Shown here piece after piece: positions 1 through 5,925 of a stretch of DNA of 6,587 nt (position 1 is its first letter; every line of letters begins with the position of its first letter). The notes below the pieces were generated by a model. The model was not told the DNA's origin, made no database searches, and saw nothing but the letters and a program-made list of their open reading frames with translations. The stretch spans positions 1-6,587 of the forward strand of contig JAISTY010000200.1 in assembly GCA_031272375.1 (NCBI GenBank). Direction: 5' to 3'. The translations under genes and the position numbers were made by a program. This DNA is from Opitutaceae bacterium. GTDB lineage: Bacteria > Verrucomicrobiota > Verrucomicrobiia > Opitutales > Opitutaceae.

Positions 1-2
1 AC

Positions 3-1871
3 CGTCAGCCGCCCGTTGTTGATGGAGGACGCGCCGCCCGCGCTGCCCACGTTCGACTGCAGCGCCGCCACCGCCGGATGCGCCGCCACCACCCGCGCCA
101 CCTCCTGCTGGTAGCGCGCCATACCCTCGAACGACACATCCTGCGCCGCCTCCGTCTGCACGTTGACCAGCCCCTGGTCGTCCGTCGGGATGAACCCCGC
201 CGGTATCATCCGCGCCCACACGACCGTCAGCACCACCATCAGCGCGAGGACGGCCAGCGTCGTCTTCCGCCACTCGACGCATTTTCGCAGCGACCAGCCG
301 TAGAACCGCAACGCCCCCTCGAACCCCGCCTCGATCCAGCGGTAAAGCCGCCCGTGCCCGTCCGCGCCCCCGTGGTCCGCCGCCGCGCCGAGGAAGCGGC
401 TGCACAACATCGGCGTCAGCGTCAGCGAAACCACGCCCGACACCAGGATCGCCGCCGTGATCGTCACCGCGAACTCGTGCAGCAGGCGTCCGAGGATGCC
501 GCCCATGAACATCAGCGGGATGAACACCGCCACGAGCGACAGCGTCATCGAGAGGATCGTGAACCCGATCTCCCCCGACCCGCGCAACGACGCCTCGCGC
601 ACGTCCATCCCCCTTTCCGTGTGGCGGACGATGTTCTCCAGCATCACGATCGCGTCGTCCACGACGAAGCCCACCGAGAGCGTCAGCGCCAGCAGCGAGA
701 AGTTGTCCAGCGTGTAGCCGCAGAAATACATCGTCACGAACGTCCCCAGCAGTGCCATCGGGATGGCGACGCTCGGAATCAGCGTCGCCCGCAGCGAGCG
801 CAGGAAGACGAAAATCACCAGCACGACCAGCGCGACCGACAGCAGCAGCGTGAACTCCACGTCGTGCAGCGACTCGCGCACCGCCAGCGACGCGTCGCGC
901 AGCACCTTCAGCGTCACCGATTCCGGCAGCTGCTCCTCGAAGGCCGGCAAGATCGCCCGCACGCGGTCAACCACCTCCACCGTGTTCGTCCCCGGCTGCT
1001 TCTGCACCGCCAGCACGATCGCCCGCCTCCCCTTCCCCTCCTCGTAAAACCAGCTCGCGACGCGGTTGTTCTGCACGCTGTCAATCACCTCCGCCAGCTC
1101 CCCCAGCCGCACCGGCGCGCCGTTGCGGTAGGCGACGACGATGTTCCTGAACTCGTCCACGCCCGCCAGCTGCCCCGTCGCCACCACCGTCAATGACTGG
1201 TGCGTGCCGTCCACCACGCCCGTCGGCAGGTTGACGTTGTGCGACCCCAGCGCCGCGCTCACCTCGTTCAGCGAAATCCCCCGGCTCGCCAGCAGCCTTG
1301 GATCCAGCCGCGCCCTCAACGCGTATTTCTGCGAGCCGAAAACCTGCACCTGCGAAACCCCGTCCACCATCGAAAGCCGCTGCGACAGGATCGTCTCCGC
1401 GTATTCGTTGACGACCGGCAGCGCCAGTGTCGGCGAGCTGAGCGACAGCCACAGCACCGGCTGGTCCGCCGGGTTGGTTTTCCGGAACGACGGCGGCGCC
1501 GGCATGTCGTTCGGGAGGCGCCGCTGCACCGCCGCGATCGCCGACTGCACGTCCTGCGCCGCGGCGTCAATGTTCCGGTCCAGCGTGAACTGCAGCGTTA
1601 TCCGCGTGCTCCCCAGCAGGCTCACCGAGGTCATCGAGTCTATTCCGGAAATCGTGGAAAACTGCTGCTCCAGCGTCGTCGCCACCGCCGACGCCATCGT
1701 CTCCGGCGTCGCCCCCGGCAGCGTGGCCGTCACCACGATGGTGGGGAAATCCACGTTCGGCAGGTCGCTCACCGGCAGCTTGCGGAACGCCAGCAGCCCG
1801 AAGAAGCACAACGCCCCCGTCAGCAGGGTCGTCATCACCGGACGCTTGATGCAAATCTCCGACAGGTTCAT
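3..1871 (-). CDS. RND multidrug efflux permease, MdtC-like (partial, C-terminus off left edge)
   Basis: Inner-membrane proton-driven pump of the hydrophobe/amphiphile efflux family, which normally works with a periplasmic adaptor and an outer-membrane channel. I translated 623 residues without a frame break, against roughly 1,020-1,050 for the family, so about 60% is present. The N-terminus MNLSEICIKRPVMTTLL matches the usual cytoplasmic start and first membrane helix (about 12-29). A large periplasmic porter region follows (PGATPETMASAVATTLE near 52-68). Helices lie near 339-358, 364-383, 391-411, 438-459, 467-490 and 537-555. The proton-relay pair is intact as Asp405-Asp406 in GFVVDDAIVMLENI, equivalent to AcrB D407/D408. 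The wording is closest to E. coli MdtC from memory. The ATG at 1871 has AAGGGG seven bases upstream. No adaptor gene lies upstream, so one may lie downstream outside the window. The substrate cannot be told from sequence. Confidence 0.95.
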   Translation of the reverse strand, partial: MNLSEICIKRPVMTTLLTGALCFFGLLAFRKLPVSDLPNVDFPTIVVTATLPGATPETMASAVATTLEQQFSTISGIDSMTSVSLLGSTRITLQFTLDRNIDAAAQDVQSAIAAVQRRLPNDMPAPPSFRKTNPADQPVLWLSLSSPTLALPVVNEYAETILSQRLSMVDGVSQVQVFGSQKYALRARLDPRLLASRGISLNEVSAALGSHNVNLPTGVVDGTHQSLTVVATGQLAGVDEFRNIVVAYRNGAPVRLGELAEVIDSVQNNRVASWFYEEGKGRRAIVLAVQKQPGTNTVEVVDRVRAILPAFEEQLPESVTLKVLRDASLAVRESLHDVEFTLLLSVALVVLVIFVFLRSLRATLIPSVAIPMALLGTFVTMYFCGYTLDNFSLLALTLSVGFVVDDAIVMLENIVRHTERGMDVREASLRGSGEIGFTILSMTLSLVAVFIPLMFMGGILGRLLHEFAVTITAAILVSGVVSLTLTPMLCSRFLGAAADHGGADGHGRLYRWIEAGFEGALRFYGWSLRKCVEWRKTTLAVLALMVVLTVVWARMIPAGFIPTDDQGLVNVQTEAAQDVSFEGMARYQQEVARVVAAHPAVAALQSNVGSAGGASSINNGRLT

Positions 1872-1915
1872 CGCCGCGCCCCTTGGTTTTCCGTTGTTGC
1901 CCTTGGTGTTTCCAT
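1868..1915 (-). CDS. possible 15-codon leader ORF overlapping the RND start
   Basis: A short frame, METPRATTENQGARR, begins at the ATG at 1915-1913. It ends at a TGA that overlaps the RND permease ATG in the four-base ATGA arrangement typical of translational coupling. Its own Shine-Dalgarno sequence is poor. The ribosome-binding site of the permease (1879-1884) lies inside it. It has no residues suggesting a classical attenuation leader such as runs of one amino acid. It may be only the chance tail of a longer non-coding frame, so this is a tentative call. Confidence 0.2.
   Translation of the reverse strand: METPRATTENQGARR
1879..1884 (-). promoter_or_regulatory. Shine-Dalgarno site of the RND permease
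   Basis: On the minus strand AAGGGG is followed by seven bases and then the ATG at 1871. It is the clearest ribosome-binding site in the window and fixes the start of the RND gene. Confidence 0.7.
1880..1913 (-). repeat. duplicated 13-14 bp direct repeat upstream of the RND gene
   Basis: On the minus strand GGAAACACCAAGGG (1913-1900) and GGAAAACCAAGGG (1892-1880) differ by one inserted base and start about 20 bases apart. The copy nearer the gene carries its ribosome-binding site. A spacing of about two helical turns would suit a regulator binding one DNA face, but a simple local duplication is equally possible. Confidence 0.5.
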
Positions 1916-1960
1916 CCGCGCGACAGTTGCCGCCGGCGGGGGGATTTGGGAGGAAAATCT

Positions 1961-2000
1961 TCCCGAAAAAGCAAACCGCGCGGCGTCCCCGCGCCCGCGG
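1961..2000 (-). terminator. likely intrinsic terminator of the GxGYxYP gene
   Basis: Read on the minus strand, CCGCG-GGCG pairs with CGCC-(G)-CGCGG around a six-base loop (2000 to 1976). It is followed at once by TTTGCTTTTTC (1975-1961). The stem is strong and GC-only with one bulged G, and the U-tract is interrupted by GC. It lies 29 bases after the stop of the GxGYxYP gene and before the RND gene, so the two are probably separate transcription units. Confidence 0.55.
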
Positions 2001-2011
2001 CGGCTTGTCCG

Positions 2012-2029
2012 CCCCGCCCCGCCCTGCCC
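2012..2029 (-). other. G-quadruplex-type G-rich element at the stop of the GxGYxYP gene
   Basis: On the minus strand, GGG-CA-GGG-C-GGGG-C-GGGG fits the canonical pattern of four G-tracts with short loops. Its first G is the last base of the TAG stop codon. The same strand is the RNA-like strand, so a structure could form in the mRNA 3' end. A 16-base part is nearly identical to a word upstream of nth (4383-4398). Confidence 0.45.
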
Positions 2030-3621
2030 TACCGTTTCACATGCGCCCGCATCGTCTCCATCAGCACGTCCAGCGTGACGACCCGCGTGTCCTTCCGCAG
2101 CAGGCCGATGACTTTTTCGACATCCGCGAGGCTCTTCGACCAGCAGTGCACACCGACGATGCTGTAGCCGTCGGCCTTCGTCAGGTCGCGCGGCAGCTTG
2201 TTCAACTTCTCCGCGACCTCCTCGTTCTCGCAGCCCTTCAGCGGCGTCCACAGCGAGAAGCGCAGCGACGCCACCGGCTTGCCGTTCACCCAGCTCAATT
2301 TCCCCGCGTATTTGTGATACGGCACGTAATCCAGCAATATAAGTCCGCCGATTTCAGGATGATCCAGATACAGTTTCCACAAGTCCGCCCGCTCCGCCGC
2401 GTCCGTGTCAATAATCTCAACGTAACGCATCCCCGCGGCGGCCATCGTCCGCGCCAGCTTCCGCGTGTGCTCCGCGAGGAGTTTTTTGCCGGGATAATCC
2501 GTCGGGTAAAAATACCCCAGCCCCGACGGCCCCGCGACAAAGTAGTCCCGCGCCGCCCCGCCGGTTTTCGCGTTCCTGTAAAACCACTGCAACGCCGGCG
2601 GCGCCAGGTCGCGCAACGACGGCGACAGCCCGTAATTCATCGGGAACTTCCCGCGCAGCGGGCTTGAAAACCAGCGCTGTTTCCCGTCCCCCGCGAAACT
2701 CTTCAGCGTCCAGCCGAGGTTGTCGCCGTCCGTCAGCACGAACGCGACCAAGTGCGTCTTCTCGTTCCCGGGGATGATTTGGGTCGCCGGCGTTCGCTGC
2801 GCGATCGCTCCGCCCGGCTCGAACGCGCTCAACACCGACAGATTATGCGCGCCGTTCGTCGGGATGTTGTGGCGCGCGTTTTTGGAAAACGAGCGGATCA
2901 CCTCGCGCTCGCCCTTGTCCTTTGTGTTGCCCCAGCCGAACAGCGGCCTGTCCCGCGACGGCTTCCGCGGGTCTATCCACGTCGGGAACGCGCTGTCGTA
3001 GGCGACCGGGGATCCCGCGTAGATCAGATAGTCGCGCAGCACGCTCGCCGAGTTCGGGCTTAAGTCCGCCGCGAAGTCCGCCTTCAGCCACGTCCGCGGC
3101 TCGCGCAGGAAATCCGCGACCTTCCAGCCGCCGACGTCCGCGACTTTGCCCCAGCCCGTTATGCCCGCGATTTTCCGTTCCAGCCCCGCCTCCACGACCG
3201 CCGCGTTTTTCAGCCCCGCCACCATCGTCGCCACCTGGATGGAGTCGGGATTGCGCGCGTCGTATAGGACATACCCCCGCGCCGCCGGCGCGAACCGCCG
3301 CAACACCGCCTCCGGCGTCTCCCCGCGATGCGTCCGCACTTTGTAATCGTTTTCCAGAACCTCCAGAAATCCCTCGTAGCCGGTGTTCCGGAAGGTGAAA
3401 TACAACTGTTTCGGCGACCCGTTTTTGGCGAGGAGGCCCTGCAGGCTCGCATAAACCAGCAGCTCGCTGTCGGGCTTTATCAGGCCGCCGTCGAGCACCC
3501 AAAGCTCCGTGGCCGCCCGGTGCGCCCGCGGCACTCCTGAAAACGTCTCCGCGCCCCGCAGCGACAAGCCGCCGACGGCGAGCGTTAGAAGAAAAAAAAG
3601 GGCGCGCAGGTGGTTTCTCAT
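2029..3621 (-). CDS. secreted GxGYxYP-family protein of unknown function
   Basis: A 530-residue exported protein. The signature GLGYFYP is at residues 367-373, which places it in the GxGYxYP family (two-part N- and C-terminal domains, annotated as putative glycoside hydrolases without a proven reaction, to my knowledge). A conserved-looking TDGDN is at 297-301 and an Asp-rich stretch IIDTD at 403-407; these are candidate polar site residues. Residues 1-24 (MRNHLRALFFLLTLAVGGLSLRGA) look like a Sec signal peptide with cleavage near LRGA/ET, so it acts in the periplasm or outside. I chose the ATG at 3621 because it puts the charged-hydrophobic signal directly at the N-terminus. A TTG at 3642 would add seven residues. 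Neither start has a good Shine-Dalgarno sequence. It lies 119 bases after nth on the same strand but is probably transcribed separately. Confidence 0.88.
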   Translation of the reverse strand: MRNHLRALFFLLTLAVGGLSLRGAETFSGVPRAHRAATELWVLDGGLIKPDSELLVYASLQGLLAKNGSPKQLYFTFRNTGYEGFLEVLENDYKVRTHRGETPEAVLRRFAPAARGYVLYDARNPDSIQVATMVAGLKNAAVVEAGLERKIAGITGWGKVADVGGWKVADFLREPRTWLKADFAADLSPNSASVLRDYLIYAGSPVAYDSAFPTWIDPRKPSRDRPLFGWGNTKDKGEREVIRSFSKNARHNIPTNGAHNLSVLSAFEPGGAIAQRTPATQIIPGNEKTHLVAFVLTDGDNLGWTLKSFAGDGKQRWFSSPLRGKFPMNYGLSPSLRDLAPPALQWFYRNAKTGGAARDYFVAGPSGLGYFYPTDYPGKKLLAEHTRKLARTMAAAGMRYVEIIDTDAAERADLWKLYLDHPEIGGLILLDYVPYHKYAGKLSWVNGKPVASLRFSLWTPLKGCENEEVAEKLNKLPRDLTKADGYSIVGVHCWSKSLADVEKVIGLLRKDTRVVTLDVLMETMRAHVKR

Positions 3622-3640
3622 GGGGAAATTGTCCGGTTCC

Positions 3641-3664
3641 AAAAAAACGGCGGCAAGCTGCCGT
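3641..3664 (-). terminator. terminator-like hairpin between nth and the GxGYxYP gene
   Basis: On the minus strand ACGGC (3664-3660) pairs with GCCGT (3651-3647) around AGCTTGCC. An alternative shorter CGGCA/TGCCG stem is also possible. Seven T's follow at 3647-3641. It may end the nth transcript. It lies only 19 bases before the GxGYxYP ATG, so it could also act as a leader attenuator if transcription starts upstream of it. Confidence 0.45.
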
Positions 3665-3693
3665 CCCGCTCTGTGCTATGTCAACCTGCCATT

Positions 3694-3712
3694 CCCCTGC
3701 CCTCCCCTTCCC
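3694..3712 (-). other. G-quadruplex-type G-rich element downstream of nth
   Basis: On the minus strand the stretch is GGG-AA-GGGG-A-GGG-CA-GGGG, four G-tracts with one- or two-base loops. It starts 28 bases after the nth stop codon. It shares the word GGGGAGGGC(A/G)GGG with the element upstream of nth. Confidence 0.5.
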
Positions 3713-3740
3713 TTTTGGGGGAAACGCTCCCGCGCGCGCC

Positions 3741-4370
3741 TCAGTTTTCCCCGTTCAGCCGCTTGCAAATCGCGCAGACGTGCCCGTCGCAGCCGCGCGC
3801 CGTGCAGAACGTCCGCCCCCAGTAAATCATCCGCAAATGCAGGCGGTTCCACTCCCCTTTCGGAAACAGCCGCTTCAAGTCCCGCTCCACCGCCGTCACG
3901 CCCGCGTCCGCCGCCGACAGCCGCCACCGCCGCGCCAGACGGTGGATGTGCGTGTCCACCGGCAGCGCCGCCTCGCCGAACGCCTGCGACATCACCACCG
4001 ACGCCGTCTTGTGCCCGACGCCGGGCAGCGCCTCCAGCTCCGCGAACGTCCGAGGCACCCTGCCGCCGTGCCGCTCCGCGATGAGCCGCGACAGTCCTTG
4101 CAACGCCTCCGCCTTGCGCGGCGCCAGCCCGCACGACCGCACTAAGCCGTCAATTTCCGCGACGCTCATGCGCGCCATCGCCGCCGGCGTCCGCGCCCGC
4201 GCGAACAGCGCCGGCGTCACCAAGTTCACACGTTTGTCCGTGCATTGCGCGGACAGCACCACGGCGACGAGCAACTCGAACGCGCTCCGGTGCCGCAGCG
4301 GGATCGCCGGCCTCGGAAACGCCTCCGCCAGCATCCGCCCCGCGATTTTCGCCCGTTCTTGTTGGGTCAT
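3741..4370 (-). CDS. nth: endonuclease III, DNA glycosylase/AP lyase
   Basis: Base-excision repair enzyme that removes oxidised pyrimidines and nicks at the resulting abasic site. At 209 residues it matches the E. coli length (211). The helix-hairpin-helix LPGVGHKTA is at 115-123 with catalytic Lys121, and the catalytic Asp139 is in VDTHIHRLARR; both line up with E. coli K120 and D138. The Lys separates it from MutY. The early LSAQCTDKRVN (39-49) is also typical. The oddity is the C-terminal iron-sulfur site: cysteines at 189, 194, 199 and 202 give C-x4-C-x4-C-x2-C instead of the usual C-x6-C-x2-C-x5-C, and the chain ends seven residues later. The ATG at 4370 has no close Shine-Dalgarno sequence, only a G-rich tract about 13-28 bases upstream. 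Assignment as Nth is secure; cluster status is not. Confidence 0.95.
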   Translation of the reverse strand: MTQQERAKIAGRMLAEAFPRPAIPLRHRSAFELLVAVVLSAQCTDKRVNLVTPALFARARTPAAMARMSVAEIDGLVRSCGLAPRKAEALQGLSRLIAERHGGRVPRTFAELEALPGVGHKTASVVMSQAFGEAALPVDTHIHRLARRWRLSAADAGVTAVERDLKRLFPKGEWNRLHLRMIYWGRTFCTARGCDGHVCAICKRLNGEN

Positions 4371-4382
4371 GCTTTTTTTGAA

Positions 4383-4398
4383 CCGCCCCGCCCTCCCC
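4383..4398 (-). other. G-rich tract in the nth leader
   Basis: On the minus strand this reads GGGG-A-GGG-C-GGGG-C-GG: three long G-tracts plus a GG, so a near-quadruplex pattern, 12 bases upstream of the nth ATG. It is 15/16 identical to the start of the element at 2012-2029. Confidence 0.4.
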
Positions 4399-4505
4399 TG
4401 TGGAACTCCAAAACGCGGAACACACCTCCCGCCCGCTGAAATATCCGCGCCCGGGAAAACACCTTCGCGCGGGGATTTTCCGCCGCCGTTCCCACGCGCC
4501 GCTTA

Positions 4506-4588
4506 ATTCATGTTTCTAATGAACACCGCTCTCATTCATCCGCTTTTATCGTGGCAATCAGTTGTTGTTCTGCTCATATCTTATTCAT
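4506..4588. repeat. repeated ATTCAT words in the AT-rich gap
   Basis: ATTCAT occurs at 4506-4511, 4534-4539 and 4583-4588. The first is followed by the inverted ATGAA at 4519-4523, giving a TTCAT-N7-ATGAA palindrome. Repeated half-sites like these could be operator elements. In AT-rich DNA some will occur by chance. Confidence 0.3.
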
Positions 4589-4605
4589 TACCAACAATCT
4601 GATGC
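4554..4605. repeat. 14-bp imperfect inverted repeat in the AT-rich gap
   Basis: The left arm GCAATCAGTTGTTG (4554-4567) and right arm CAACAATCTGATGC (4592-4605) are reverse complements except for one bulged base in each arm. They are separated by 24 bases. It lies just upstream of the candidate promoter of the solute-binding protein gene, so it could be a two-half operator or form a stem. No T-run follows on either strand, so it does not look like a terminator. Confidence 0.5.
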
Positions 4606-4615
4606 CGTTTCTTAT

Positions 4616-4642
4616 TTGAATTATTTTTTCAATCATCATAAT
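4616..4642 (+). promoter_or_regulatory. candidate sigma-70-type promoter for the solute-binding protein gene
   Basis: A -10-like CATAAT (4637-4642, five of six consensus bases) is preceded by TTGAAT (4616-4621) with a 15-base spacer. The alternative -10 TAATAA at 4639-4644 gives a 17-base spacer but a weaker match. Transcription would start near 4650, leaving a leader of about 60 bases. The AT-rich setting supports it. The exact boxes are uncertain, because promoter rules in this lineage may differ. Confidence 0.4.
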
Positions 4643-4710
4643 AACTAATTCTGCTTTTTGCGAAATTGCCCTTGCGTGGCGGGCGGGCGCGGCGGTTTTT
4701 GGGCGGCGTT

Positions 4711-5925
4711 ATGCGCAGCATGAACATTCAAAACAACCGCACCGAAAACGTCGGCGGCCTTTGTCGCCGCGACTTCATGAAACTCGCGGGAGGCGCCCTT
4801 GCCGGCCTCGCCCTCTCGCGGTTTCCGTCGCGCCTCGACGCGCAGACGTTCGGCGCGAAACGCTCCGGCGAACTCAACATCCTCTGCTGGGAGGGCTATA
4901 ACACGGAGAACGTCCTCGGTCCGTTCCGCAAGGCGTTCCCCGGCGTCAAGGTCAAGGCGGAGTCGGGCACGGACGATCCGTCCATGATCAACAAACTCCG
5001 CGCCGGGGAGACGAAGGTCTGGGACCTGATCAACGTCAACCAGTGCTGGGCGGTCGGGCAGATGTGGCCGGAGAAGCTCATCGCGCCGCTGCCGCGGGAG
5101 CGTTTCGAGCCGTGCATGAAGCAGATGATGAAGTGGTTTTACGACGAGAAGAAGGGCATCACGCCGTTCGCGCTCACGCCCGACGGCAAGGAGCTGCTCG
5201 GCCTCGTGCAGCGCTTCGGGCCGTTCTCGTTCGTCGTGAACACGAAAAAGATCTCGCGCGCGATGGCGGAGGACCAGGGATTGCCGCTGTTCATGGATCC
5301 GAAGCTCAAGGGGCGCTACGCGGTGCTGGCCTACGACAACTGGAACGTCATGCACCTGTGCATCACCGCCGGCTTCACGCCGTTCAAGGAGCACACGCCC
5401 GCGGAGGTCGAGGCGTTCCGCAAGACCGCGAAGCAGCTTTTCGCCAACGCCAAGATGGTCTCCGGCGACCTCGTGCAGCTCAACCAGGCGCTCGTGAACG
5501 GCGACATTGACTGCTACTTCTCCGGCGGCACCTACACGGCGTCGCCCGCGCGCATCGAGGGCTTTTCGGAGGTGCGCGGCATTTCGCCGCTGCGCGGGCC
5601 GATGGACGGCAAGGGGGCGATGCAGTGGTTCGAGCTGACCTCGCTCGTCAACAACCCGCAGTTGAGCAAAAGCGCGCTGGATTTCCTGGAGTTCATCCAG
5701 AAGCCGGAGATCTGCAAGGCGGTGGCCTTCGCGGAGGGGACTTACAACCCGGTCTCGCAGATGTCGCGCCCCGAGGTGTTCGCGAAGTTCAGCAAGCAGG
5801 AGCTGGACGCGTTGCAATGGGAGTCCCTCGACGAGGAGATGAGCCGCAGCGTGGACTACCAGATCGTGCCGGACAACGACCTGCTGACCTCGATTTACAA
5901 CGAGGCCAAGCGGACGCGGACGTGA
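4711..5925 (+). CDS. Tat-exported PotD/PotF-type ABC transporter solute-binding protein
   Basis: A periplasmic binding protein that would deliver a ligand, in this family often spermidine or putrescine, to an ABC importer. From the ATG at 4711 it has 404 residues, close to other family members allowing for the long leader. Residues 18-24 (CRRDFMK) are a twin-arginine motif, followed by the hydrophobic stretch LAGGALAGLAL, suggesting export already folded. No lipobox is evident. The mature part opens with GELNILCWEGYNTENVLGPF (53-72), the typical first strand and helix of PotD-like proteins. Later pieces fit the same fold, such as WDLINVNQCWAVGQMWPEKL (104-123) and AEGTYNPVSQ (341-350). An ATG at 4720 is an alternative start, and neither has a strong Shine-Dalgarno sequence. 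No permease or ATPase gene is next to it, and a terminator follows, so it looks monocistronic. The ligand is an inference. Confidence 0.88.
   Translation: MRSMNIQNNRTENVGGLCRRDFMKLAGGALAGLALSRFPSRLDAQTFGAKRSGELNILCWEGYNTENVLGPFRKAFPGVKVKAESGTDDPSMINKLRAGETKVWDLINVNQCWAVGQMWPEKLIAPLPRERFEPCMKQMMKWFYDEKKGITPFALTPDGKELLGLVQRFGPFSFVVNTKKISRAMAEDQGLPLFMDPKLKGRYAVLAYDNWNVMHLCITAGFTPFKEHTPAEVEAFRKTAKQLFANAKMVSGDLVQLNQALVNGDIDCYFSGGTYTASPARIEGFSEVRGISPLRGPMDGKGAMQWFELTSLVNNPQLSKSALDFLEFIQKPEICKAVAFAEGTYNPVSQMSRPEVFAKFSKQELDALQWESLDEEMSRSVDYQIVPDNDLLTSIYNEAKRTRT

Larger units (their letters stand above)
4371..4710. promoter_or_regulatory. divergent intergenic region with AT-rich island
   Basis: A 340-base gap between nth (minus) and the solute-binding protein gene (plus). 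The nth-proximal part, to about 4500, is GC-rich, with a G-rich tract (4383-4398, minus) and a 6-bp GGAAAA/TTTTCC inverted repeat (4454-4459 and 4476-4481). From about 4503 to 4660 it becomes strongly AT-rich, by eye about two-thirds A+T, unlike anything else in the window. This island holds an inverted repeat, repeated ATTCAT words and a candidate plus-strand promoter. I found no protein-coding frame worth calling in it, and no convincing minus-strand promoter for nth. Confidence 0.7.

Noticed and set aside
78..1196. Long plus-strand open frame opposite the RND permease
   Set aside because: The translation is dominated by Arg, His and Gln with no recognisable domain. It is the antisense of a clear RND coding sequence in GC-rich DNA.
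1141..2667. 508-codon plus-strand open frame
   Set aside because: It spans the antisense of two well-supported minus-strand genes and the gap between them, with low-complexity Arg/Pro/Gln-rich composition.
3622..3642. TTG start at 3642 for the GxGYxYP gene
   Set aside because: It would put seven residues (MEPDNFP) ahead of an otherwise standard signal peptide, and its codon overlaps the T-run of the upstream hairpin. The ATG at 3621 is the better start.
4529..4557. Minus-strand TTGCCA as a -35 box for nth
   Set aside because: No acceptable -10 sequence lies 16-18 bases downstream, so a promoter cannot be supported.
4666..4710. TTG start at 4666 for the solute-binding protein gene
   Set aside because: It adds 15 residues of Arg/Gly-rich sequence before the ATG at 4711 with no ribosome-binding site support. 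The Tat signal fits the ATG start.
4645..5817. 390-codon minus-strand open frame opposite the solute-binding protein gene
   Set aside because: It is rich in Arg, Leu and Glu with no family resemblance, while the plus strand encodes a clear PotD-like protein followed by a terminator.
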